From Chlamydiales bacterium (GTDB lineage: Bacteria > Chlamydiota > Chlamydiia > Chlamydiales > Criblamydiaceae): a DNA stretch of 64,000 bases. The stretch covers positions 124,001 to 188,000 of the forward strand of contig JACKPN010000005.1 in NCBI GenBank assembly GCA_024233575.1, written 5' to 3'. Positions within the stretch are counted from its first letter, which is position 1. Each line of letters starts with the position of its first letter. Shown here one piece after another: positions 45,608-54,363 of this stretch. Made by a program: the position numbers and the translations under genes. The notes below the pieces were generated by a model that saw only the letters and a program-made list of their open reading frames with translations, did not search any database and was not told the DNA's origin.

Positions 45608-45719
45608 CCTGCAATTTTCCGATTTTCACCTCACCCTCAAAATAATTCATATTACAACTTATCCAATAAGTCTATTGTTAAGATTTATTAATATTTATTA
45701 TTTTAATTTAACGAATTGA

Positions 45720-45725
45720 TATAAT
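45720..45725 (+). promoter_or_regulatory. candidate -10 box for the chaperone-effector operon
   Basis: TATAAT lies 31 nt before the chosen start (45757) of the chaperone gene, in very AT-rich sequence. No clear -35 is seen. Its position also argues against the earlier in-frame ATG at 45724. Confidence 0.4.
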
Positions 45726-45756
45726 GATAGTATGTATAGTTAATCAGGTACATAAA

Positions 45757-46197
45757 ATGAATATTAAAAACATTCTACTAGAATATGGAAAAGAATCAGG
45801 TCTAGGCAAACTTACACTGAACGAGCAGGGTAAGTGTACGCTCTTCATTAACAACACTTTTCTCATTTGCTTTGAGCCCGCTGAATCGCGGGAGGGCTTC
45901 TTCGCATATAGCGTTATTGAAGGAGTCGATACTGAAGATAAAGATCAACTAACCGCACTATTGCAAGGCAACCTGTTCGGTTCGGAAACTGGTCTGGCCA
46001 GTATCGGTTATGATCCCGTCACCCGATCTATTGTCTTCTTTGAATATTTTGACGACGAGCAAACCGACTACTCGGAATTTAAAAGAAGAATGTCGGAGTT
46101 TGTCAGCTATCTCCACTACTGGAAAGCAAAGCTGACGTTCAGACAAAGCGATGCTGTTCCAAAAAACGAAGAAGAGCGAAATATTTTTTACGCATAA
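45757..46197 (+). CDS. CesT/SycE-family type III secretion chaperone
   Basis: 146 aa from the ATG at 45757 (MNIKNILLEYGKE), with CAGG 8 nt upstream. Small acidic protein with the class I chaperone pattern: N-terminal helix, LTLNEQGKCTLFINNTFLICFEP as paired strands, ALLQGNLFGSETGLASIGYDPVTRSIVFFEYF, then a C-terminal helix. LQGNLFG...GYD..T is characteristic of CesT/SycE members. It sits 15 nt before a large two-TM protein, the classical place for a cognate secretion substrate. Family call good; partner is inferred from position. Confidence 0.78.
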   Translation: MNIKNILLEYGKESGLGKLTLNEQGKCTLFINNTFLICFEPAESREGFFAYSVIEGVDTEDKDQLTALLQGNLFGSETGLASIGYDPVTRSIVFFEYFDDEQTDYSEFKRRMSEFVSYLHYWKAKLTFRQSDAVPKNEEERNIFYA

Positions 46198-46212
46198 GAG
46201 AGGTAACGGATT

Positions 46213-48816
46213 ATGACAGGAAAAGTTGAAGGCGCAGGCCCTATTTCTCCCGAAGAAAGCCGTCTTGATCAACCTATCGAAATGAATCCGTTGATCATGC
46301 CGCAACGCACATCGGAAACGATGAATACTGTGCAACCCACCCCCATACGCGCCGAAGCTGCTGATATTAATGAAATTATAGCTCTCGATATGGAAGAAGA
46401 ATCCGCTGAATTCGAAGAAGATATCGAATCTCCAAGCGAACGATTTTCACCGCAACAGCCGATATTCCAAGAACGCCGAGAGTCTGCCAGACTTTCTTTT
46501 CATGAACGGATAGAAAAGCAACGCGAAAAAATCAAACCTTTTCTAAAAAACACCCAAGCAGGAACAAGAAAAGTCAGGCAGCAAATACGAAATATTCCAC
46601 GAGAGACAGTAGTAACCATTAAAGAGATCGGCGAAAAATTTTCCAAAGGGGTGAAATGGGCAAACAAAGTGATGACAGTCCCGGAACCTATCCTTAAAGC
46701 AAGGGAAGGTGTAAACGTTGCTAATGCCTTTTTAAATCTGATATTGGCACCTATCAACCTCTATGAAACATCAAGAAAGTATGACATCCTCAGAAAAGCT
46801 GAAAAGGAATTTAATCCGGAGTCTCTAGAAAACGCGCTCGACCGCGAGATGTTCCGCGACATCAAACAAATGCTTTCTGATAAAGACTACAATCTCAACG
46901 ATATCCACAAAATGCTTTTGGAGAAACATGGCGTCAACCTCACAAAAGCCTCTAACGAATACGGTACGACGATTAAAGATAAACATGGACTGCACAAGCT
47001 CGTCAAAAAATCAGGATTTCAAGCGCTGATCACCGAACAAAGAGCAGAAAGCGCAACGCCTAAAAAATCTTTAAAAGAGACAGTTGAGGAATTCCGACTA
47101 TCTATCATCGAAGTGCTCAATGATAAAGACATTCCCCTAGAAGATATCTTGTCAGTAATGGAAAAAAGAGGCATCCAAGTTGAGCATTTTCGTGAGATGC
47201 AAAACACATCGCTATTGACAGAGCTCAAATTTGTTACGCATTACGGGTCTCTCATCGATGACGTTGCGAAAGACGATGAAAGCGCTCAAGAAAAGTACGC
47301 TCCCCTGCTGATTGCTGATATGAAAGACAATGGCTTCGCTATCCCTCCAAATGTCACCACAATCGGCCAGCTTCAAGCAATGAAGCTCGAATCACAAGAA
47401 ACAGCCAAAAAAGAGTTGGCTAATCGTCTTAATGAACCCCAATTCCAAAAAACTTTCGACAAAACACACGAAAATTTTATTAAACGCGCAACCGCTATTA
47501 ATCAGATGAGGCAGAGGCGTGAAGCAGCCGTGATACATAAGAAAAACCATTTTGATGCAAAGATCGACCAATTTATCGAAGATTATCTCTCCGACGATGC
47601 GCTCAACAAATTGCAAGAATTTCCAGATCAACGAGAGACAATGATCAAAGAAATTCAAAAAAAAGCTGCTGAAGAGCTAGGAGTGAAAGATGAGTTTCCT
47701 TTGTCAATCGATGGTTTAAAGCAACTAGGAAAAGCACTTGTCGATAACAAAGAGACAATTGTCAACGACCTCGCACAAAAAGCCGATACCATGGACACCT
47801 CCGTCCGAAGCGGAATGAAGGCGGTCATGAAAGATAAAGCATCAAGGATGCGCCAAATGTACAAAAAAGTGCTAATAGGTACCGCCGTCGGCACGACTGT
47901 CGGTGTTGTCCTCAGCGCACTTGTCATCACCTCCTTCTTTGTCGGTCTTGCGGGCATGCCATTCATTCCACCTGCAGTTATGATGGTGATCTTCAACGCG
48001 GCTATGGTCTTCGGTTTAGCGATGACAGCGCAAGCTTTGTTATCTTTCTATAGGAACAACCCCAACATCATGAAAGAAAAGCTGTTGCTTACAGACAAAA
48101 AAGATTGGATCACATCGGTGCCCAAAGATATCCAAAAGTGGAGGCTTAATAAAAACAAACTTGGACGTGAAAGACGTATGCAGGCTCTCGAATTCATCAG
48201 CAACAAAACAAAAACTTCTTCAATAGACCTAAAACAATACAAAGACTACCTCCCAAAAGAAGCATATCAGCTGCTAAAAAAATACAAAGCAGGCGATGCG
48301 TCTGCTGCTGGCAAACTCGATAAACTACAGGCGAAGTACGAAAGCGAAGTCGATAAAATCGACACTAAGATCAAAAAAATCGACAGGAAAGCCAAAAAGT
48401 GGAGCCAGATCCATGCAAAATATAAAAAGAAACTAGCAGACGCCGGTGTCAAAGATATGATCGCCCAATATGACCGGACAGCAAAGAAGCAGCATAAAGC
48501 CGCCTTCAAGCAAGGCTTTATAGATAAAGTTCCAACAAAAAAGGAACGCCTCGCAAACAACCCTTATCTCATGATGCTCGACGAGATGTCCCGCGTTATC
48601 GATGCCGCAAATCAAGAAGGAGGCATCTCCCCTGAAACAGCATACGCATTCGAAAGAACCTTCGGTGTGACCATAGAGAAAATACATCAACGTGCTGATG
48701 TAGAAGGGATTGACTTAAAGGATATGTTGGAGCTGACGATGCTGAATGTCTTTGGCAAAAGAGCACAAGAATTCAGCATGCGTGCAGAAGACATCCTTTA
48801 TCAATCTAAAATTTGA
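46213..48816 (+). CDS. large candidate type III effector or translocator
   Basis: 867 aa, not recognised by name. The N-terminal 100 aa are Pro/Glu/Ser-rich and look disordered, as in T3SS secretion signals and chaperone-binding regions. The rest is mostly charged helix and coiled coil. One hydrophobic hairpin of two membrane helices lies at residues about 551-612, with a short Pro-containing turn (GMPFIPPAVM). The C-terminal 250 aa are Lys-rich helical. A single paired-helix insertion in a helical protein with an upstream chaperone resembles YopB-type translocators and inclusion-membrane effectors. Genus-specific role unknown. Confidence 0.68.
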   Translation: MTGKVEGAGPISPEESRLDQPIEMNPLIMPQRTSETMNTVQPTPIRAEAADINEIIALDMEEESAEFEEDIESPSERFSPQQPIFQERRESARLSFHERIEKQREKIKPFLKNTQAGTRKVRQQIRNIPRETVVTIKEIGEKFSKGVKWANKVMTVPEPILKAREGVNVANAFLNLILAPINLYETSRKYDILRKAEKEFNPESLENALDREMFRDIKQMLSDKDYNLNDIHKMLLEKHGVNLTKASNEYGTTIKDKHGLHKLVKKSGFQALITEQRAESATPKKSLKETVEEFRLSIIEVLNDKDIPLEDILSVMEKRGIQVEHFREMQNTSLLTELKFVTHYGSLIDDVAKDDESAQEKYAPLLIADMKDNGFAIPPNVTTIGQLQAMKLESQETAKKELANRLNEPQFQKTFDKTHENFIKRATAINQMRQRREAAVIHKKNHFDAKIDQFIEDYLSDDALNKLQEFPDQRETMIKEIQKKAAEELGVKDEFPLSIDGLKQLGKALVDNKETIVNDLAQKADTMDTSVRSGMKAVMKDKASRMRQMYKKVLIGTAVGTTVGVVLSALVITSFFVGLAGMPFIPPAVMMVIFNAAMVFGLAMTAQALLSFYRNNPNIMKEKLLLTDKKDWITSVPKDIQKWRLNKNKLGRERRMQALEFISNKTKTSSIDLKQYKDYLPKEAYQLLKKYKAGDASAAGKLDKLQAKYESEVDKIDTKIKKIDRKAKKWSQIHAKYKKKLADAGVKDMIAQYDRTAKKQHKAAFKQGFIDKVPTKKERLANNPYLMMLDEMSRVIDAANQEGGISPETAYAFERTFGVTIEKIHQRADVEGIDLKDMLELTMLNVFGKRAQEFSMRAEDILYQSKI

Positions 48817-48869
48817 TCCGTATTATTCCCTTTTAAAGCCTTATCCATTATGACATAAGTAATGTGCCC

Positions 48870-48898
48870 TTACACACCTTAATCAAGGGCTGTACAAT
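48870..48898 (+). promoter_or_regulatory. candidate promoter of the two-gene unit 48914-49668
   Basis: TTACAC (48870-48875), 17-nt spacer and TACAAT (48893-48898), 15 nt before the ATG at 48914. Both hexamers are close to consensus, so this unit may be independent of the chaperone operon; the leader would be very short. Confidence 0.45.
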
Positions 48899-48913
48899 GA
48901 AAATGAGACAACT

Positions 48914-49456
48914 ATGAACGACCGTGAACGACTGGATATCATCAACACTATCTTCAAAGATCAGGGATACTCCTGCAGCATCATTGAAGAAAGCGACACC
49001 ATCCCATTCCCCCATCTGCAGCTTAATCTAGGTCCTGACGGCAACGGCAGTAATCGTATCATGCATATTATTATCGAAGAGCAAATTCTGGATCAAAGCT
49101 TCCGCGAAGTTGAAGAGCCTGGCAATCCAATCTTACGCTTAGTCTTTGATACGGAGCTTCCATTCAAGGTCGACCCTACGACGGCACGCGAAGTGGGGAC
49201 TTTGCTGCATTTCATCAACCGCGAGATAGACCTGCCGGGTTTTGAGCTAGCTGAGGTAGAAGACAAAGTCTATTTCCGCCATGTGCAGTTGACGCGAGAA
49301 GCAGGAGTGGACGTCACCGTCATCTATAGCATCGTAGGCCTAACCCTCTTTTACTTGAACTGGTTCAGCTCTGTAATCGAATCGTTAGCAAAAGGCGAGA
49401 CAACCTTCAATGAGGTACTGGAAAACGTACTGAAAATATCACAGGAGATGAAATGA
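48914..49456 (+). CDS. hypothetical protein, YbjN-like
   Basis: 180 aa. The N-terminal 120 residues have a helix followed by alternating strands (MHIIIEEQIL, LRLVFDTELPFKV, HFINREIDLPGFELAE, VYFRHVQLT), a pattern like YbjN/type III chaperone-fold proteins. The C-terminus has a weakly hydrophobic helix (TVIYSIVGLTLFYLNWF). It ends in an ATGATGA overlap with the next small gene. Function unknown; it could be another chaperone-like partner. Confidence 0.6.
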   Translation: MNDRERLDIINTIFKDQGYSCSIIEESDTIPFPHLQLNLGPDGNGSNRIMHIIIEEQILDQSFREVEEPGNPILRLVFDTELPFKVDPTTAREVGTLLHFINREIDLPGFELAEVEDKVYFRHVQLTREAGVDVTVIYSIVGLTLFYLNWFSSVIESLAKGETTFNEVLENVLKISQEMK

Positions 49457-49668
49457 TGACAAAGCATATCGACGAAGGATCAATCATTGTCATGTTCATC
49501 ACACTAATCTTGTTCATCGTAGCACTATTCACAAAAGGGATAACCCATGACATCTTATTGGAAGCTGGTGTTTTCCTAATATCAGTCAAGCTGATCCTTG
49601 GAATCCACTCTCTATCACGAAAGCTGCTACGCATCGAAGAAAAATTAGACAAATACCACGATCATTGA
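49453..49668 (+). CDS. small two-TM membrane protein
   Basis: 71 aa. Two hydrophobic helices (about 11-27 and 32-50) and a charged C-terminal helix (LLRIEEKLDKYHDH). It overlaps the previous gene by 4 bp (coupled translation) and the convergent pcm gene by 7 bp. No homologue recognised. The coupling suggests a complex with the 180-aa protein. Confidence 0.65.
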   Translation: MMTKHIDEGSIIVMFITLILFIVALFTKGITHDILLEAGVFLISVKLILGIHSLSRKLLRIEEKLDKYHDH

Positions 49669-50318
49669 GGCCACCCTTCCTCGCCAATCAAGGGAACGAA
49701 CCTCACATACTCCAGCATCTGCTCTGAGAACTCACCATCATCTGTTTTCGTGTAACGAAGCAAGTGTTGACTCGTACCGTCACCAACAGGAATAACAAGA
49801 CGCCCACCGGTTTTCAGCTGATCGAGAAGCGACTCCGGAACAACAGGCGCGCCGGCAGTGACGACAATAGCATCATAAGGAGCATGCTCAGGCCATCCAA
49901 GGGTACCATCCCCTACTTTCAAATGAATATTCTTGTAGCCTAAATCCTTAAGAACAATCTCCGCTTGATGCGACAACTCAGAAATGCGTTCGATGGAATA
50001 TACTTGATCAACAATCTCGGCAAAGACTGCAGCTGCATACCCCGAACCGGTACCTATATCAAGAACGGTCGACGTACTGTCAACCTGTGCCGCCTGCGTC
50101 ATCAGAGCAACAATATAGGGCTGACTAATCGTTTGCCCTGCTCCAATTTTGAGCGGACCATCGCCATAAGCATGTGTACGCAGTGCCTCCGGCACGAAAA
50201 AATGTCGCTTCACTGCAGCCATAGCCTTGAGTGTCAACGAATCACTAACCCCGCGACGCATGATCTGTTCTTCAACCATGCGCTGTCTCAAGAGTGCATA
50301 CTCAGCTTCTTGATCCAT
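49662..50318 (-). CDS. pcm: protein-L-isoaspartate O-methyltransferase
   Basis: 218 aa from the ATG at 50318 (MDQEAEYALL); a longer in-frame start would run into yajC and is rejected. Repairs isoaspartyl damage in old proteins with SAM. Motifs: IGAGQTISQPYIVALM (substrate), VLDIGTGSGYAAAV (SAM) and VTAGAPVVPESLLDQL. Length is usual for PIMT. It lies 4 nt after yajC in a five-gene minus-strand run that begins at rumA or hctA. Confidence 0.93.
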   Translation of the reverse strand: MDQEAEYALLRQRMVEEQIMRRGVSDSLTLKAMAAVKRHFFVPEALRTHAYGDGPLKIGAGQTISQPYIVALMTQAAQVDSTSTVLDIGTGSGYAAAVFAEIVDQVYSIERISELSHQAEIVLKDLGYKNIHLKVGDGTLGWPEHAPYDAIVVTAGAPVVPESLLDQLKTGGRLVIPVGDGTSQHLLRYTKTDDGEFSEQMLEYVRFVPLIGEEGWPQ

Positions 50319-50322
50319 ACCG

Positions 50323-50679
50323 TTAATCTTCTTTGGAGTGGATATCAGTGATTGCCCCAGAGATAAATTCAATTTTTGCGCCATCGACCATACGGAGGAT
50401 CACCGTATGCTCTTTGATCTGGTCGACAGTGCCGACAATTCCCATCGCCGTCACACGGTCGCCCTGCTTCATTGCGCTGCGCTGCGCTTCCATCTGCTTA
50501 CGACGTTTTTGTTCAGGACGCCATAGGATCACATAGAAAAAGAGCAACGCAATGGCTATCATGATCAAGGTCTGCCAAAGCCCCTGCTCCCTACCTGGTA
50601 CAGCTTCATCTTCAGCAAAAATCATGGACGGCATCACAACAGCCATCAGCATGGCAGCATAATAATATAAGCGAGTCAT
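50323..50679 (-). CDS. yajC: preprotein translocase subunit YajC
   Basis: 118 aa. A weak N-terminal signal-like segment, then a single membrane helix (TLIMIAIALLFFYVILW) followed by the YajC signature RPEQKRRKQMEAQ and VTAMGIVGTVDQI. Accessory subunit of SecDF-YajC at the inner membrane. It sits 9 nt after tgt, the usual neighbour of yajC in many bacteria, and next to rumA and hctA as in Chlamydia. Confidence 0.93.
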   Translation of the reverse strand: MTRLYYYAAMLMAVVMPSMIFAEDEAVPGREQGLWQTLIMIAIALLFFYVILWRPEQKRRKQMEAQRSAMKQGDRVTAMGIVGTVDQIKEHTVILRMVDGAKIEFISGAITDIHSKED

Positions 50680-50688
50680 AGATCTCCT

Positions 50689-51798
<1,110 letters not shown>

Positions 51799-53235
51799 TT
51801 ACCTCTTTTTCTCCAGAACAACAATGTTTTCAATATGGGCTGTCTGAGCAAACTGATCGATCGGCTGAATCACAACAATGCGGTAACCGTGCTCGATCAA
51901 TATCGCGACATCTTCAGCTTGGGTCTTGGGATTGCATGAGATGTACAAGATCCGCGGAGCATCCAAAGCCAGCAAGCCGCTCATTGCTTCCTTGTCCAGA
52001 CCTGGGCGGGGCGGATCAACCATCACTACATCCGGCAGCGGATATGCTTTCTCATCAATAATCTGAGGCAATACATGACGGACAGCACCTGAAATGATGG
52101 TAACATTTTCTAAATTGTTGAGTGCAGCATTAGTGCGAGCATCCAAGGAGGATTCCGGGGATACTTCGATACCGACAACCTGCGATGCACGTGTCGCCAC
52201 GCAAATTCCCAATGTCCCCGTTCCGCAATAAAGGTCATAAACAACTGCTCCTTCAGGGATGCCGACCAGCTGCAACGCTTCGGAATAAAGCCTTTCAGCC
52301 TGTGTCGTATTCGGCTGAAAAAAGACAGTAGGACTAATCCGGAAGTGCAACTCCTGCGGACCGTCCGCCGGATCAACGGTAACATTCAAAATTTCACGTA
52401 TATGATCGGTGCCGTAGAGCAACATCTCATAAAAATTCGTTGACATCCCCTTGGCTACCTGCTGGATTCTCAAGAAGATGCTAAATTGCGTATTAGGATC
52501 TATGGGTTCGATAGCATCACGAAGATGCGCAACAAAGCTCTCAATATCTTGTTTCTCCAAGGCATAATCTGGATTACCGGAAACGGTCAACACAACAAGA
52601 CGATCGCCGGTGCGCTCTCCTTCCCGAATGGTAACGGTTCTTAACGCACCGGTGTTGGACAGCGGCTTGAACGCTGCAAGCTCCGATTCCACCCACCATT
52701 GCCGTATTGCTCGCAACGCATCCATATACCAGCTGCTGACAAGATGACATTCCTTAAGGTCAAGAACACGCCCCTTGGTCGAATCGATCACCAAGCCAAG
52801 ATAATGTTTTCCAGCAGCGTCTTGAGAAAAAGAAAATTCCATCTTATTACGGTATCCCCAAACCTTATTGCAAGGGATAGCCGGTCGAAAATCAACATCA
52901 TCTGAAAGTACAGGTTTAAAAACTTCTTTTACACCCGCTTCTTTATTAGCCAGCTGACGCTCATAATCGAGCTGCTGCCAGCGACATCCTCCACAAACGC
53001 TAAAATGCGCGCATTTGGGCTGTATGCGCTCCGGAGCTGGAGAAATGACCTCTTCAAGCACTGCAAGGTATGTGCCGCTACTCCATTTACGTACACGGGC
53101 ACGGACGACATCTCCAGGAATGGCAAAAGGGATCTCTACAGCGCTTTCCTTGCCGAATTCATTGACGTAGGCTCCTAACCCGTTACCTTTTTTTGAAAAA
53201 CCGGTAATTTTGACATCGATGAGCTGATTTTTCAT
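51799..53235 (-). CDS. rlmD: RumA/RlmD-family 23S rRNA (uracil-5-)-methyltransferase
   Basis: 478 aa. N-terminal TRAM domain, then the [4Fe-4S] ligands CAHFSVCGGC plus an earlier Cys. The SAM site is VYDLYCGTGTLGICVA, and DPPRPGLDKEAM and YISCNPKTQAED carry the catalytic Asp/Cys. It makes m5U in 23S rRNA; the target position (747 or 1939) is not resolved by sequence alone. Corresponds to ygcA (CT742) of Chlamydia. It is immediately upstream of tgt with no gap. TRAM start at the ATG 53235. Confidence 0.9.
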   Translation of the reverse strand: MKNQLIDVKITGFSKKGNGLGAYVNEFGKESAVEIPFAIPGDVVRARVRKWSSGTYLAVLEEVISPAPERIQPKCAHFSVCGGCRWQQLDYERQLANKEAGVKEVFKPVLSDDVDFRPAIPCNKVWGYRNKMEFSFSQDAAGKHYLGLVIDSTKGRVLDLKECHLVSSWYMDALRAIRQWWVESELAAFKPLSNTGALRTVTIREGERTGDRLVVLTVSGNPDYALEKQDIESFVAHLRDAIEPIDPNTQFSIFLRIQQVAKGMSTNFYEMLLYGTDHIREILNVTVDPADGPQELHFRISPTVFFQPNTTQAERLYSEALQLVGIPEGAVVYDLYCGTGTLGICVATRASQVVGIEVSPESSLDARTNAALNNLENVTIISGAVRHVLPQIIDEKAYPLPDVVMVDPPRPGLDKEAMSGLLALDAPRILYISCNPKTQAEDVAILIEHGYRIVVIQPIDQFAQTAHIENIVVLEKKR

Positions 53236-53275
53236 AGATAATATCTTTAAGACGTTGTCTCATAGCCTGTTACAC

Positions 53276-53304
53276 ATTGTTCCAGCATTGTCGATTGATG
53301 CCAA
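53276..53304 (-). promoter_or_regulatory. candidate promoter of rumA-tgt-yajC-pcm
   Basis: Minus strand: TTGGCA (53304-53299), 17-nt spacer, AACAAT (53281-53276), 41 nt before the start. The -35 is good, the -10 weak. The rest of the 304-bp gap 53236-53539 holds only the hctA terminator; I see no gene in it. Confidence 0.35.
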
Positions 53305-53476
53305 TATTCTTCGCAAGAAACAGAATTTCAACCGTTTCCGCTTAAATAGCATAAAGGGTAACGGTTGATTGTTAAAGTCACAAGAAAAAAGTGATCTTGA
53401 CAGCGCTATGGAAGGCTCTCGCGCCTGGCTGCGAAAACGAGGGTCCTAGTGATGATCGGCCAGCAGAGAAGGAGAT

Positions 53477-53502
53477 AAAAAAAGGGGAGGTCTAAGCCTC
53501 CC
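53477..53502 (-). terminator. rho-independent terminator of hctA
   Basis: A 6-7 bp GC stem (GGGAGGC/GCCTCCC at 53485-53502) followed on the minus strand by an uninterrupted T-run (53483-53477). It begins 37 nt past the hctA stop codon, so hctA is a separate unit from rumA. Confidence 0.8.
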
Positions 53503-53539
53503 TCTGAACCTTATTACATTTTAAAAAGCAAAAAACCGC

Positions 53540-54079
53540 TTAAGCGCGGGCTCTTTTGCGGCGGACCTTAGCAGTAGCTCTCTTTGTGCTCTTTCTCTTC
53601 TTGAAAGACATTGGACGAGCTGCAGAAGTAGTTTTTCTCTTAGGAGAAGCTTTTCTCTTCGTTGTGCTCTTCTTAGCTACTTTTTTTGCTGTTGTTTTCT
53701 TTGCTACTTTTCTCTTAGTAGTAGCTTTTTTAGCAGTGCTCTTCTTAGCTACTTTTTTAGTAGTAGCTTTTTTAGCAGTGCTCTTCTTAGCTACTTTTCT
53801 TTTAGTAGTAGCTTTCTTAGCAGTGCTCTTCTTAGCTGCTTTTTTCTTAGTAGTCTTCTTAGCTGTAGTCTTCTTAGTAGAAGTCTTCTTTCTGCCTTTT
53901 GAAGATCTGTCAGCTTTGACAGATTCCTTACGGAATAACTTAGCGATTTTTTCAAACTTCACTGTACCAGTGCGTACACGCTGGGAAGCAGCTTTGTTTC
54001 CTTTGATCGCTTTCTGTAGATCAGATGAGATCTGGCTAAGCAGTTTCTCCATCTGACTTGCTGTAGTTGCTATCGCCAT
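53540..54079 (-). CDS. hctA: histone H1-like nucleoid protein, HctA-type head with Hc2-like tail
   Basis: 179 aa from the ATG at 54079, behind AGGAGG; in-frame codons upstream have no such site. Residues about 1-65 match the HctA (Hc1) N-terminus by eye: KGNKAASQRVRTGTVKFEKIAKLFRKESVKADR against the KGNKAAAQRVRTxSIKLEKIAKVYRKESIKAEK I remember. Residues about 66-160 are Lys/Ala/Thr repeats (KKSTAKKATTK units) like HctB (Hc2), ending in an Arg-rich tail. It compacts DNA when reticulate bodies become elementary bodies. Its place next to rumA-yajC matches Chlamydia hctA. Late-stage expression expected; a promoter is only weakly visible (TTGCAC at 54150-54145, TATTCA at 54126-54121). Confidence 0.9.
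   Translation of the reverse strand: MAIATTASQMEKLLSQISSDLQKAIKGNKAASQRVRTGTVKFEKIAKLFRKESVKADRSSKGRKKTSTKKTTAKKTTKKKAAKKSTAKKATTKRKVAKKSTAKKATTKKVAKKSTAKKATTKRKVAKKTTAKKVAKKSTTKRKASPKRKTTSAARPMSFKKRKSTKRATAKVRRKRARA
53700..53850. repeat. tandem 42/45-bp repeats inside hctA
   Basis: Three near-identical units encoding KKSTAKKATTK(R)KVA, spaced 42 and 45 bp (AGCAGTG anchors at 53732, 53774, 53819). Such units expand and contract easily and explain length variation of chlamydial histone tails. Confidence 0.8.
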
Positions 54080-54363
54080 GCCTAATTTCCTCCTAAATTT
54101 AGAGTTCCATGACAATTTACTGAATATTTGACTACGGATATATTGTGCAAGAAATTTTTTGATACTTTTTCTAAAATAACCTTCCCAAATAACAATATTT
54201 GTATCCATCATCCATAATATTTTGTTGGCAGAATGTATCCTGGAACCATTTTTTAGATTTTTTTCGACAACAGATAAAATCGGAAAAAATTTCCCAATTT
54301 TTTGCTATTTTTCTCATAAAAGTTTATTTAAATAGATCTGAAGTCACTCTTTGGATATCAAAA

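Noticed and set aside
50319..50384. Longer pcm start overlapping yajC
   Set aside because: PIMT proteins begin near the MDQEAEYALL type start; the extra residues are a frame through yajC.
53700..53850. Regularly spaced repeats as a possible CRISPR array
   Set aside because: The spacing is within a coding frame, units are contiguous without unique spacers, and they encode Lys-rich peptides of hctA.
53556..54056. Long plus-strand hydrophobic open frame opposite hctA
   Set aside because: It is the complement of Lys/Ala-rich repeats, giving Phe/Leu/Val runs. No ribosome site, and the minus-strand frame is an obvious histone-like gene.
54199..54363. Longer N-terminus for the TPR protein starting upstream
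   Set aside because: The extension lies in AT-rich leader sequence and would hide the clear signal peptide that begins at 54364.
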